DNA of 64,000 nucleotides, taken from contig NZ_UYZY01000002.1 of NCBI RefSeq assembly GCF_900626075.1, positions 620,001-684,000 on the forward strand, in the 5' to 3' direction. Below are positions 24,801-37,061 of the stretch, one piece after another (the stretch's first letter is position 1; each line of letters starts with the position of its first letter). The DNA is from Clostridium transplantifaecale. Its GTDB lineage: Bacteria > Bacillota > Clostridia > Lachnospirales > Lachnospiraceae. The position numbers and the translations under genes are program-made. Below the pieces are notes generated by a model that saw only the letters and a list, made by a program, of their open reading frames with translations, had not been told where the DNA came from and made no database searches.

Positions 24801-25967
24801 GTGCTTTTGATTAGAAATGCAAAGGTTTATAGTCCGGATTTTCTGGGTGTGAGGGATGTGTTTGTTGCCGGAGGGAAGGTTTGTTGTATTAGGGAGAGGA
24901 TTGATTTGGAGGATTGTCTGCCGGTGGAGGTGATTGATGGGCAGGGTTGTGTGCTTCTGCCCGGGTTTATTGATAATCATGTCCATATTCTGGGAGGCGG
25001 GGGGGAAGGTGGATACAGGACCAGGACTCCTGAGCTTTCTCTCTCAACTATGATTGAAGCCGGGGTGACAACTGTGGTTGGCTGTATTGGCACCGACGGA
25101 GTAACCAGGAGGATGGAGAATCTGGTTGCCAAGGCTAAGGGGTTAAAGGAAGAAGGAGTCAGCTGCTTTATTTATACCGGTTCTTATGATGTTCCCGTCC
25201 GGACACTTTTGGGAGATATCCGAACCGATATGCTGATGATTGAGGAAGTGATCGGGGTTGGTGAGATTGCCGTGGCCGATCACCGTTCTTCTCTTCCCAC
25301 CTTTGATGAACTGGCCAGAATTTTGTCGGATGCCAGGGTTGGCGGGATGCTGTCAGGCAAGGCAGGTATTGTCAATGTCCACCTTGGGGACGGCGCTCAG
25401 ATGCTGGATTTGCTGGAAGAAATTAAGGAAAAAACGCCGCTTCCCACGTATCATTTTGTACCGACTCATATGAACAGGAATCCTGAACTGTTTGAAAGAG
25501 GGATAACCTATGCTAAAAATGGAGGAAATGTTGACTTTACCACCAGCAGTTTTACTGCATTTACCGATCTTGGAGAAATTAAATGCAGTAAGTCACTGCG
25601 GAGAATGCTGGACGCCGGGGTTCCGGTGGAGCGTATTACATTTTCCTCGGACGGTCAGGGTTCTCTCCCGGTATTCAACAGCGCCGGTGAAATGACGGGA
25701 CTGCAGGTGGGTAAGATGAATTCTCTATTTGAAGAAGTGAAGGATGCCGTTGTGGAAGAGAATATTCCTCTTGAAACAGCTGTTCGTGTCATCACATCCA
25801 ATGACGCCGATCTGCTTAAACTGCCGAAAAAAGGCAGGATCAGGGAAGGCAATGACGCTGATCTCGTTCTGGCGGACGAAAATTCACTTTCTATCCGAAC
25901 CGTCATCAGTCTGGGGCAGGTTATGATGCGTGACGGAGAACACATTGTAAAAGGTACATTTGAATAA
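24801..25967 (+). CDS. iadA: Isoaspartyl dipeptidase (beta-aspartyl-peptidase)
   Basis: A 388-residue zinc hydrolase of the amidohydrolase superfamily that releases aspartate from beta-aspartyl dipeptides. Visible motifs: GFIDNHVHILGGGGEGGYRTRTPE (metal-binding HxH plus the family GGGGEGG), GCIGTDGVTR, FIYTGSYDVPVRTLLGDI, GEIAVADHRSS, NVHLGDG, FVPTHMNRNPELFE and FSSDGQGSLP (catalytic Asp). The start is set at GTG 24801 (VLLIRNAKVY), 11 nt after AAGGAGG; a TTG at 24765 opens the frame but lies upstream of that site. It is first in the sigma-54-type transcription unit with the YfcC transporter. Its product, aspartate, is the substrate of the nearby aspartase. Confidence 0.93.
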   Translation: MLLIRNAKVYSPDFLGVRDVFVAGGKVCCIRERIDLEDCLPVEVIDGQGCVLLPGFIDNHVHILGGGGEGGYRTRTPELSLSTMIEAGVTTVVGCIGTDGVTRRMENLVAKAKGLKEEGVSCFIYTGSYDVPVRTLLGDIRTDMLMIEEVIGVGEIAVADHRSSLPTFDELARILSDARVGGMLSGKAGIVNVHLGDGAQMLDLLEEIKEKTPLPTYHFVPTHMNRNPELFERGITYAKNGGNVDFTTSSFTAFTDLGEIKCSKSLRRMLDAGVPVERITFSSDGQGSLPVFNSAGEMTGLQVGKMNSLFEEVKDAVVEENIPLETAVRVITSNDADLLKLPKKGRIREGNDADLVLADENSLSIRTVISLGQVMMRDGEHIVKGTFE

Positions 25968-26005
25968 ATATAAAATCGATATGATGAAGCTTATGGAGGT
26001 TAGGT

Positions 26006-27511
26006 ATGAAAAATATTAAGGTTCCCCATACATTTACTATTATTTTCTTTGTAGTTTTTTTCTGCGCCATCTTGACTTATGTGATACCAATGGGGCAATA
26101 TGATGTACAGGAGATTACATATGAGCAGAACGGCCAGGAAAAGACGAAAACGGTTCTGGATGCCGATTCTTTCCGCCTGGTGACGGATGAAAACGGAGAA
26201 GTCTGTAAATACAATGCCCCGCTGTTCGGCACCGACGATGTGGGCGGCAAAATTGGTCTGTTAAACTATATGTTTGAGGGTCTTGTTTCCGGCGATAAGG
26301 GAGGCGCAGCCGTCGGTATCGTCGCTTTTATCCTGGTTGTGGGCGGCGCATTCGGAGTCATGTTCCGGACGGGGGCAATTGAGAATGCTATTTTTGCCAC
26401 GATCAGTAAGACGCAGAATAAAGAAATCCTGATTATCCCTATCCTGTTTACCCTGTTTTCGGCAGGAGGCGCCATTTTCGGTATGAGCGAGGAGGCCATC
26501 CCCTTTGTCATGATTGTCGTTCCCGTCGTTGTTATGATGGGATATGACGCCGTTGTCGGAATCATGATCACATATGGAGCAACACAGATTGGTTTTGCCA
26601 CATCCTGGATGAACCCGTTCAGTGTTGCGGTTGCACAGGGTATTTCCGGTGTTCCGGTTATGTCGGGTTCCGGGCTGCGAATCTTTATGTGGTTGTTCTT
26701 CACCATTTTCGGTGTTGCCTTTACAATGCTTTATGCCACAAAAATTAAAAAGAATCCTCAGAAATCGGTCAGCTATACCTCAGACGAATATTTCAGAAAA
26801 GATGCCGAAAATAAAGACGTCAGCAGTATCCGTCTCAAAACCGGTGATATACTTGTTATTATCACCTTATTTGTGACAATTATATGGGTAATCTGGGGTG
26901 TTATCAAACACGGCTATTATATTCCTGAAATTACTTCCCAGTTCTTTATCATGGGACTTGTCTCCGGTATTATCGGCGTTGTTTTCAAAATGAATGAAAT
27001 GACAACCGACGACATTGCAAAGTCCTTCCAGAAGGGAGCCGCAGATCTTCTCGGCGCTGCACTCGTAGTCGGCATGGCCAAAGGTATCCTGATTATTTTG
27101 GGCGGCGCTGATCCCAGTATTCCAAGCGTGCTGAATACGATTCTGGACGGCGCATCGCGTGCAATCGGCAACCTGCCAACGGCTCTATCTGCCTGGTTTA
27201 TGTATGTGTTCCAGAGTATTTTCAATTTCTTCGTCGTATCCGGTTCGGGACAGGCCGCGCTTACTATGCCGCTCATGGCGCCCCTCAGCGATCTGGTCGG
27301 CGTTACAAGACAGGTTGCCGTCCTCGCATTCCAGCTCGGCGACGGTTTTTCCAACCTCATCGTTCCTACTTCCGGCGCTTTGATCGGCTGCCTCGGCGCT
27401 GCCAGACTGGATTTTGGAAAATGGATTAAATTCTCTATCAAACTGCAGGCCTGGTTATTTGCCTTCGCAAGTATTTTCATGATCGCCGCAGTTATGATAG
27501 GATATAAATAA
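26006..27511 (+). CDS. YfcC-family membrane transporter
   Basis: A 501-residue integral membrane protein with about 11-12 hydrophobic segments and an extracytoplasmic loop after the first (DVQEITYEQNGQEKTKTVLD). Family features: IIFFVVFFCAILTYVIPMGQ at the N-terminus, GIVAFILVVGGAFGVMFRTGA, GMSEEAIPFVMIVVPVVV and SGSGQAALTMPLMAPLSDLVG near the C-terminus. The YfcC/DcuC-like superfamily includes putative dipeptide, arginine/ornithine and C4-dicarboxylate carriers. With isoaspartyl dipeptidase directly upstream (38-bp gap) the likely substrate is a beta-aspartyl or other small peptide; this is inference. TATGGAGG precedes the ATG. Confidence 0.85.
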   Translation: MKNIKVPHTFTIIFFVVFFCAILTYVIPMGQYDVQEITYEQNGQEKTKTVLDADSFRLVTDENGEVCKYNAPLFGTDDVGGKIGLLNYMFEGLVSGDKGGAAVGIVAFILVVGGAFGVMFRTGAIENAIFATISKTQNKEILIIPILFTLFSAGGAIFGMSEEAIPFVMIVVPVVVMMGYDAVVGIMITYGATQIGFATSWMNPFSVAVAQGISGVPVMSGSGLRIFMWLFFTIFGVAFTMLYATKIKKNPQKSVSYTSDEYFRKDAENKDVSSIRLKTGDILVIITLFVTIIWVIWGVIKHGYYIPEITSQFFIMGLVSGIIGVVFKMNEMTTDDIAKSFQKGAADLLGAALVVGMAKGILIILGGADPSIPSVLNTILDGASRAIGNLPTALSAWFMYVFQSIFNFFVVSGSGQAALTMPLMAPLSDLVGVTRQVAVLAFQLGDGFSNLIVPTSGALIGCLGAARLDFGKWIKFSIKLQAWLFAFASIFMIAAVMIGYK

Positions 27512-27538
27512 TAAAACAATAATTGAATCAATCATTAT

Positions 27539-27570
27539 AGCCCGGAAAGAAAAATTTCTCTTTCCGGGCT
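27539..27570 (+). terminator. Perfect 12-bp hairpin between yfcC and the sigma-54 activator gene
   Basis: AGCCCGGAAAGA and its exact complement TCTTTCCGGGCT flank an 8-nt loop. The stem lies 28 bp after the yfcC stop and ends 3 nt before the GGAGG of the next gene. There is no T-run after it, so it is not a textbook terminator; it may be a weak terminator, an mRNA stabiliser or a translational control hairpin. Confidence 0.5.
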
Positions 27571-27586
27571 TACGGAGGTTTTAAAC

Positions 27587-29569
27587 ATGAAAAATATTCT
27601 GGTAGTGAGTGTCGGAGCGCCGACCGGCGAGTCGATGGTAAAAGAAATCGATTCTATTTTCAAGGACTATGCACACACGGAATTTTGTCTCTGCCACCAG
27701 CTTGCCAGAAAATCTTCCGGCTTTGACATTGTCATTTTTTCTTCCCGTTATTCGGAATTACTCTGCACCCAGTATAAACTTCCCAATATTCTCTATCTGC
27801 CGGCGCGCCGTGTCATCAATTATACGAATATCAGGGAAATCATTGAACTTGAAAAAGGGACCAGGGTGCTTCTTGTCAATGACTGCGAAGAGACTGCCAA
27901 CGAGGCTATCGATCAGCTGATCGAAATTGGTTTAAATGAACTCCAGTATATCCCTTACTATCCGGGGTGTAAAACATTTTCCGATACCTCCATTGCCATC
28001 ACACCGGGAGAGTTGTCCTATGTTCCCGATCAAATCACAAAATTGATCGATATCGGAGTCCGAACCCTGGATATCCAGACCATTTATGATTTAATGCTTT
28101 TGCTGGATGCAGGCCATCTCTTTACACGCAACTTCGTTACCAGATATTTAAAAGAGATTGTAACCATCTCAAAATCATTTTCAGAAAGCCATAAAAAAGC
28201 AGAGCAGTCTGAAAAACTGCTGGAAACGATTTTCAACAGCGTTGAGAGCGGAATTGCCTATATCGGGTCAAACCACAACTTTATCAGAACAAACCTGATT
28301 TTTGAGACTATCTTAAACCAGTCTAAAGAAAAACTCTATCAGAAAAACTTTGATAAAGTGATGGAAAATAAAAGGATCAGCCTGAAGGAAGGCTCTTTTG
28401 TCGTACCGATCAATGAACGGACCGTCTTATTTAAAATAAAAGAGGTTGAAACAGAAAATATCCCGGCTTTCCTGGTCACTGCCGATTATGCCGATAATAT
28501 CAGCAAAATGAACCAGAGGATCAAAATAGACAGTACTCCCCGGCCAAACCGCAAGCTCTATACCTTTAACGATTATCTCACCTGGGATGAACAATGTATA
28601 AAATTACTTACTTTGGCTAAAAAATTCACTAAAACGGACGGTACTGTCCTGATTCAAGGCGAAAGCGGAACCGGAAAGGAAATTCTTGCTCAAAGCATCC
28701 ATAATGGTTCTGCAAGAAGAAATTATCCTTTTATACCGGTCAATATTACCGCACTTTCACAATCTTTGATCGAAAGTGAACTGTTTGGCTACGAGGATGC
28801 CTCCTTCACGGGAGCAAAGAAAGGCGGAAGGCCGGGAATCTTTGAACTGGCCGATAAGGGGACTGTTTTTATTGATGAGATAGGGGACGCCTCCCTGGAA
28901 TTTCAGGTGAAACTGCTGCGGACTCTAGAAAGTAAATGTATCAGACGGGTAGGCGGTGTAGAGGAAATCCCGATCGATGTGCGTATTATTGTGGCAACCA
29001 ATAAGGATCTTCCGGATTTGATCGGTAAAAATTTGTTCCGCGAAGATTTATTTTTCAGGTTAAATATCCTTCCCCTCTCCACTCTTCCCCTGAGAGAACG
29101 TAAAGCGGATATTCTGCCTCTAATGCGGCATTTTCTGTCTTTTTATTTTGATGAGACTACACTGAATCAGCTTCTGAACCGGGAATTATGCCATTTCTTT
29201 GAAAATTACAGATGGAAAGGAAATGTGAGGGAACTGATTAATATTACGGAATATCTGAGACTGACCTATGAGGGCGGCAATTTTCCTGTCTCCTCACTGC
29301 CGTCATACATGCATGCTTTACCAGATTCGAAAAACCGCGTATTTTTAAGCGAGCAGACATACAAAATACTCAGCAAACTGGGGGAGTGCGGCAGCCAGAG
29401 CACGGGGCGCATCAGACTCCAGGCCCTCCTGGCCGAAGACGGATTTGACATTGGTACCGGTAAAATACGAAATATATTAAAAGAACTGGAACAAAAAGGA
29501 TTGATCGATCAAAATGCCTCCGGATGCAATATCACGGATGAGGGACTGCATGTATTATCGGGATGTTGA
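27587..29569 (+). CDS. Sigma-54-dependent activator, PAS-AAA+-winged helix
   Basis: A 660-residue enhancer-binding-protein type activator. Residues 1 to about 190 are a sensory domain I do not recognise (MKNILVVSVGAPTGESM). About 205-300 look like a PAS domain (ETIFNSVESGIAYIGSN). About 325-560 are the AAA+ domain: Walker A GESGTGKE, Walker B GTVFIDEIGD and ATNKDLPDLIG. The sigma-54 contact loop reads ASFTGA instead of GAFTGA. The C-terminus (about 585-660) looks like a winged helix (LSEQTYKILSKLGECGSQST) rather than the usual Fis-type helix-turn-helix. It is likely to activate iadA-yfcC from the -24/-12 promoter upstream. It resembles the activator at 46435-48600. Confidence 0.88.
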   Translation: MKNILVVSVGAPTGESMVKEIDSIFKDYAHTEFCLCHQLARKSSGFDIVIFSSRYSELLCTQYKLPNILYLPARRVINYTNIREIIELEKGTRVLLVNDCEETANEAIDQLIEIGLNELQYIPYYPGCKTFSDTSIAITPGELSYVPDQITKLIDIGVRTLDIQTIYDLMLLLDAGHLFTRNFVTRYLKEIVTISKSFSESHKKAEQSEKLLETIFNSVESGIAYIGSNHNFIRTNLIFETILNQSKEKLYQKNFDKVMENKRISLKEGSFVVPINERTVLFKIKEVETENIPAFLVTADYADNISKMNQRIKIDSTPRPNRKLYTFNDYLTWDEQCIKLLTLAKKFTKTDGTVLIQGESGTGKEILAQSIHNGSARRNYPFIPVNITALSQSLIESELFGYEDASFTGAKKGGRPGIFELADKGTVFIDEIGDASLEFQVKLLRTLESKCIRRVGGVEEIPIDVRIIVATNKDLPDLIGKNLFREDLFFRLNILPLSTLPLRERKADILPLMRHFLSFYFDETTLNQLLNRELCHFFENYRWKGNVRELINITEYLRLTYEGGNFPVSSLPSYMHALPDSKNRVFLSEQTYKILSKLGECGSQSTGRIRLQALLAEDGFDIGTGKIRNILKELEQKGLIDQNASGCNITDEGLHVLSGC

Positions 29570-29636
29570 GCTTTTGTCTTTTCTCTGCACCGGACGTTCA
29601 TCATCATTACGATACCAACAACCAAAATCAGAAAAA

Positions 29637-29662
29637 CCGCAGGATATTTACGTATCCTGCGG
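29637..29662 (-). terminator. Intrinsic terminator after gyrA
   Basis: CCGCAGGATA pairs perfectly with TATCCTGCGG around a 6-nt loop. On the minus strand it is followed by TTTTTCTG, so it ends the gyrase transcript 85 bp after the gyrA stop. On the plus strand it is followed by CAATTCTTTCTTT and may also end the activator transcript. Confidence 0.88.
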
Positions 29663-29747
29663 CAATTCTTTCTTTATAGCTTATTATCGGCTAATAATAT
29701 TATAGATTAATCTTTTAGCTTGCAATTCAGCCTTATAAAATTAAGAC

Positions 29748-32300
29748 TTACTCTTCCGTCACTTCCTCAGAATCTTCTTCGCCAGCTTCTTCAATTTCCG
29801 TATCCTCATCGCCATCCACATCGTCTGGCAGTTCTTCTTCGTCCTGGCTGTTTTCACTTTCACGGACTTTTGCAATGCTGGCAACAGCGATTCCCGAGTC
29901 GGGATCAATACTCATCAGTTTTACTCCCGAGGTATTTCTACCAATAATGGAAATGTCGTTTACTGCCATTTTAATAATAATTCCTTCGTTAGTGATTAAC
30001 ATGATCTCCCTGGTGCTGTCGACCAGTTTGGCTCCGATCAGATCTCCCGTTTTATCTATAATCTTATAACATCTTACACCCTTACCGCCCCTGTTCTGGC
30101 AGTTAAACTCTTCTATCGGCGTTCTCTTACCGTATCCGTATTCGGATGCCACCAGCAGGCACTCTCCCTGGCTGGACATCTGCATTCCGATTACTTCATC
30201 ATCTTCTTCGAATTTCATGCCGATTACACCCATTGAAACACGGCCCGTTACTCTTACGTCGGTCTCATGGAAACGGATACACATTCCCTTCTTTGTAACC
30301 AGGAAGATATCTTCTGTATTATCGGTTTTCTTTACTTCGATCAGTTCGTCATTCTCGCGCAGGACGATCGCCTGAAGACCATTCTTCCTTACATTCTCGT
30401 ATTCCTTTAGGGAAGTCTTCTTCACCATACCGTTTCTGGTAGCCATAAACAGATACTTGTCATCCTCAAACTCTTTCATTGCTATGATCGAGGTGATCTT
30501 CTCACCAGGCATAAGCTGAAGGAGGTTTACAATCGCCGTTCCCCTTGCCGTTCTTCCTGCCTCCGGAATCTCATATGCTTTCAGGCGGTATACACGGCCG
30601 GTGTTGGTAAAGAACATCACGTAATGGTGATTGGTGGTCATAATCAGATCTTCGATGTAATCCTCATCAATTGTCTGCATTCCCTTGATTCCTTTGCCGC
30701 CGCGGTTCTGGCTCTTGAAGTTGTCGCTGGACATACGTTTAATATAACCAAAGTTTGTCATGGCTACAACTACGTCGTCGTCCGGGATCAAATCTTCGGC
30801 CGACATATCATACTCGTCGTATCCGATTGCCGTTCTTCTCTCATCACCGTACTTGTCGGAAATCACAAGAATTTCTTCCCTGATAACACCAAGAAGTTTC
30901 TTTTCGTCGGCGAGAATTGCTTTTAATTCATCAATCTTAGCCATCAGTTCACGGTACTCATTCTCAAGCTTTTCTCTTTCCAGACCTGTCAGAGCCCTCA
31001 GACGCATATCCACGATAGCCTGAGCCTGGACGTCACTGAGTTCAAAGCGCTCCATTAACTGGTTTTTGGCATCGGCCACGTTGGAAGACCCACGGATAAT
31101 CTTAATTACCTCATCGATGTGATCCAGTGCCTTTAAAAGACCTTCCAAGATATGGGCGCGCTCTTCCGCCTTGTTTAAATCGTATTTTGTCCTTCTGGTT
31201 ACTACTTCTTCCTGATGTTCAAGGTAGTATTCCAGCATCTGTTTTAAGTTGAGGATTCTCGGCTCATTGTTCACAAGGGCCAGCATGATAACGCCGAAAG
31301 TATCCTGAAGCTGGGTATGTTTTAACAGCCTGTTGATCAGGACATTGGCATTGACGTCACGGCGAAGTTCGATACAGATTCTCATTCCCTCACGGTTGGA
31401 TTCATCGCGGAGATCCGTGATTCCGTCAATCTTTTTATCCTTTACAAGCTCGGCAATCTTTTCGATCAGACGTGCCTTATTCACCATATATGGAAGCTCT
31501 GTTACAATAATGCGGTTCTTGCCGTTGGCCATCGCCTCAATATCATATACGGCGCGCACGCGGATTTTGCCTCTTCCTGTCCTGTATGCCTCCTCAATCC
31601 CGGCTCTGCCGAGAATAGTGGCTCCTGTCGGGAAGTCAGGTCCTTTTACAATTTCAAGGATTTCTTCCAGGGAGGTTTCCCTGCCCTCTTCAATCCTGTT
31701 GTCGATAATCTTTATAACACCGCCGATTACCTCTTTTAAGTTGTGCGGCGGAATGTTGGTTGCCATTCCTACGGCAATACCGGATGTTCCGTTTACCAGA
31801 AGGTTCGGATAACGTGACGGAAGTACAACCGGTTCTTTCTCCGTCTCATCAAAGTTCGGTGCAAAGTCAACCGTATCTTTATTAATATCGGCCAGCATCT
31901 CCATCGAGATTTTGCTGAGTCTGGCCTCTGTATATCGCATTGCCGCAGCTCCGTCGCCGTCTACGGAACCAAAGTTTCCGTGACCGTCTACAAGCGGATA
32001 TCTGGTAGACCATTTCTGCGCCATATTAACGAGAGAACCGTAGATCGAGCTGTCACCGTGAGGATGGTATTTACCCATCGTGTCACCGACGATACGGGCA
32101 CATTTACGGTGCGGCTTATCCGGTCCGTTATTTAACTCTATCATGGAAAAGAGAACTCTTCGCTGTACCGGTTTTAAACCGTCTCTTACATCGGGAAGGG
32201 CCCTGGCCGCGATTACACTCATCGCATAATCGATATAGGATTTTTCCATGGTTTTTTTCAGGTCTATATCATGAACTTTATCAAATACATTAGGTTCCAT
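29748..32300 (-). CDS. gyrA: DNA gyrase subunit A
   Basis: An 850-residue subunit that cuts and rejoins DNA in gyrase. It shows LPDVRDGLKPVQRRVLFSM, the quinolone region YHPHGDSSIYGSLVNMAQ, the active-site Tyr in AAMRYTEARLS and six C-terminal wrapping blades with the gyrase box QNRGGKGIKGM (GQ-box type) and a second QNRGGKGVRCY. It ends in an acidic tail. The start at ATG 32300 has GAGAGGAG upstream; a TTG at 32315 overlaps that site. The position equivalent to E. coli Asp87 is Gly. The gene follows gyrB by 95 bp. Confidence 0.97.
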   Translation of the reverse strand: MEPNVFDKVHDIDLKKTMEKSYIDYAMSVIAARALPDVRDGLKPVQRRVLFSMIELNNGPDKPHRKCARIVGDTMGKYHPHGDSSIYGSLVNMAQKWSTRYPLVDGHGNFGSVDGDGAAAMRYTEARLSKISMEMLADINKDTVDFAPNFDETEKEPVVLPSRYPNLLVNGTSGIAVGMATNIPPHNLKEVIGGVIKIIDNRIEEGRETSLEEILEIVKGPDFPTGATILGRAGIEEAYRTGRGKIRVRAVYDIEAMANGKNRIIVTELPYMVNKARLIEKIAELVKDKKIDGITDLRDESNREGMRICIELRRDVNANVLINRLLKHTQLQDTFGVIMLALVNNEPRILNLKQMLEYYLEHQEEVVTRRTKYDLNKAEERAHILEGLLKALDHIDEVIKIIRGSSNVADAKNQLMERFELSDVQAQAIVDMRLRALTGLEREKLENEYRELMAKIDELKAILADEKKLLGVIREEILVISDKYGDERRTAIGYDEYDMSAEDLIPDDDVVVAMTNFGYIKRMSSDNFKSQNRGGKGIKGMQTIDEDYIEDLIMTTNHHYVMFFTNTGRVYRLKAYEIPEAGRTARGTAIVNLLQLMPGEKITSIIAMKEFEDDKYLFMATRNGMVKKTSLKEYENVRKNGLQAIVLRENDELIEVKKTDNTEDIFLVTKKGMCIRFHETDVRVTGRVSMGVIGMKFEEDDEVIGMQMSSQGECLLVASEYGYGKRTPIEEFNCQNRGGKGVRCYKIIDKTGDLIGAKLVDSTREIMLITNEGIIIKMAVNDISIIGRNTSGVKLMSIDPDSGIAVASIAKVRESENSQDEEELPDDVDGDEDTEIEEAGEEDSEEVTEE

Positions 32301-32395
32301 TCTTTCTCCTCTCAATCCTGACCTAACAGTCCAGAACTGGCCAAACTGTTACATCCTGGCTGCTATTTGCTGTTCTTATCACATCCGGCCGGTTA

Positions 32396-35408
<3,013 letters not shown>

Positions 35409-35460
35409 GAAAGCAGTCCTTTATGATAAATATGAAAAGTTTAATAAAACATGCTTTTCA

Positions 35461-35670
35461 TCATTTTATGATTTTGATCGTTGTGCCTTCAAAGGTCACT
35501 TCGTCTCCATCATACAGTTTTTTTCCTCTCTGGCACTCGGTCTGACCATTTACCTTCACGAGACCGTCCTGAACGGCAAATTTGGCATCCACACCGTTCT
35601 CCACCAGGCCGGCCGCTTTCAGCGCCTGGCCCAGTTTAATGTATTCATCTCTTAATTTGATCGTTTCCAT
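35461..35670 (-). CDS. yaaA: S4-domain RNA-binding protein YaaA
   Basis: A 69-residue protein with a single S4 domain (RDEYIKLGQALKAAGLVENG, LVKVNGQTECQRGKKLYDGD). Proteins of this type lie between dnaN and recF in Firmicutes and are thought to bind RNA, possibly in ribosome assembly. The start is set at ATG 35670 (METIKLRDEY) with AGAGGAAAT upstream; the open frame extends 30 codons further back, but only inside dnaN. The gap to dnaN is 14 bp. Confidence 0.9.
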   Translation of the reverse strand: METIKLRDEYIKLGQALKAAGLVENGVDAKFAVQDGLVKVNGQTECQRGKKLYDGDEVTFEGTTIKIIK

Positions 35671-35684
35671 TCTTATTTCCTCTA

Positions 35685-36803
35685 TCAGATTGCTGCCGCA
35701 TTGAAGTTTACAGGAAGGATCAGATAGATATAGTTCTCTTCCTCGTCTTTGATAAAGCACGGCGACTTGGGATTCATCATATAAAGAGTAACTTCCTCGT
35801 CATCAATAATACGAAGTGCGTCGCTCAAAAACTTCGGATTGAAGCCGATCATCAGATCTTTACCGAATTTTGTGATATTGATCTCTGCATTCATCGTACC
35901 GAAAGCGGAATTCAGCTTCAGTTCCATTCCTTCGTCCGTTATATTGATGATAATTGGTTTTTTATCATTTTCACGGATCAAAATGCTGGCGCGCTCAATA
36001 GAATCCAGGAATTCTCTTCTATTTACCGTGACTTTTGTCTCGTAGTCACTGGACAGCATCTGATTGATCCTGAAATATTCGCCTTCGATCAGACGGGAAA
36101 CCACTACGGTATCGTCAAATTCAAACATAATATGGTTTGTGGTGAAGAATATAAGTACTTCTGATTCATTGTCTCCGTTTAAAATCTTGCTGATCTCACT
36201 GAGAGTCTTGCCAGGAACGATGACTTTTATATCATGATACTGATCTTTTAATGAAACTTTTCTGATTGACATACGGTGTCCGTCGAGTGAAACCACCTTT
36301 AATACGTTGTCTTGTACTTCGATCAGTTCGCCTGTCATCATCTTATTGCTGTCGTTCGGTGAGGTGGAGAAGATAGTCTGGCGTATTACTTCTTTCAATG
36401 TAAACTGGGAGAGGCAGATATAATTGTCTCTTTCTATATGAGGAATGTAAGAAAATTCTTCTCCGTCTTTTCCCTGGATTTTGAATACGGATTTCTCACA
36501 GGTGATAACCGTATTGAATTTTTCGTCTGATTCAATGGTGATTGTGGAATCCTGGCCTGAAAGTTTTCTGATGATATCGGAGAGCAGTTTCGCATCGAGG
36601 GCAATCTTGCCTCTCTCCAGGATCATTCCTTCTACCTTTGTCTCGATTCCCAGCTCCATATCATTACCGGTCAGTTTTATCTCATTGGAAGTGGCATCGA
36701 TCAGGATGCACTCTAAAATTGGCATGGTTGTTTTGGAAGATACAGCCTTAAGAACGATGTTGATGCCGTTCATTAAACTGTCTTTATTAAATGAAAGCTT
36801 CAT
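35685..36803 (-). CDS. dnaN: DNA polymerase III sliding clamp (beta subunit)
   Basis: A 372-residue clamp subunit. It starts MKLSFNKDSLMNGINIVLKA and carries SSKTTMPILECILIDA, LLSDIIRKLSGQD and the C-terminal hydrophobic pocket region ENYIYLILPVNFN. Three tandem clamp domains account for the length. AAAGGAG lies upstream of the ATG. It follows dnaA after a 258-bp gap that holds DnaA boxes and the candidate unwinding element. Confidence 0.97.
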   Translation of the reverse strand: MKLSFNKDSLMNGINIVLKAVSSKTTMPILECILIDATSNEIKLTGNDMELGIETKVEGMILERGKIALDAKLLSDIIRKLSGQDSTITIESDEKFNTVITCEKSVFKIQGKDGEEFSYIPHIERDNYICLSQFTLKEVIRQTIFSTSPNDSNKMMTGELIEVQDNVLKVVSLDGHRMSIRKVSLKDQYHDIKVIVPGKTLSEISKILNGDNESEVLIFFTTNHIMFEFDDTVVVSRLIEGEYFRINQMLSSDYETKVTVNRREFLDSIERASILIRENDKKPIIINITDEGMELKLNSAFGTMNAEINITKFGKDLMIGFNPKFLSDALRIIDDEEVTLYMMNPKSPCFIKDEEENYIYLILPVNFNAAAI

Positions 36804-36840
36804 AATTGTTGATAACTCCTTTGCTAAGATTGATTGTGAT

Positions 36841-37061
36841 GGTTAAGGATAATTATATATAAATTCCGTAGCATTCGTAGTAGGGGGTGTGGATTTGTGT
36901 AAAAGCCCGGACAGGCCTTAAAGTAAGAGGTTTGTCCCTGTTTAAACCTTTGTGTAAAACTCCGGTTTTTATGAAGGATAACTTGATACTTATCCACAGC
37001 CTGAAAATGAACCTGAAGTTCCGATCATTTATCCACACGTTATCATCGGTATATCCACAGC
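36841..37061. other. Origin region between dnaA and dnaN: DnaA boxes and candidate unwinding element
   Basis: TTATCCACA boxes lie at 36990-36998 and 37029-37037, and near matches at 37051-37059 (ATATCCACA) and 36888-36896 (TGTGGATTT). Directly beside the last is GGGG (36884-36887), then TAG-TAG (36878-36883) and a further TAG at 36869, then the AT-rich stretch TAATTATATATAAATT (from 36850). Box, GC cluster, TAG trios and AT-rich DNA in this order match the DnaA-trio unwinding system described in Bacillus. Together with the cluster upstream of dnaA this gives a two-part origin. Confidence 0.7.
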
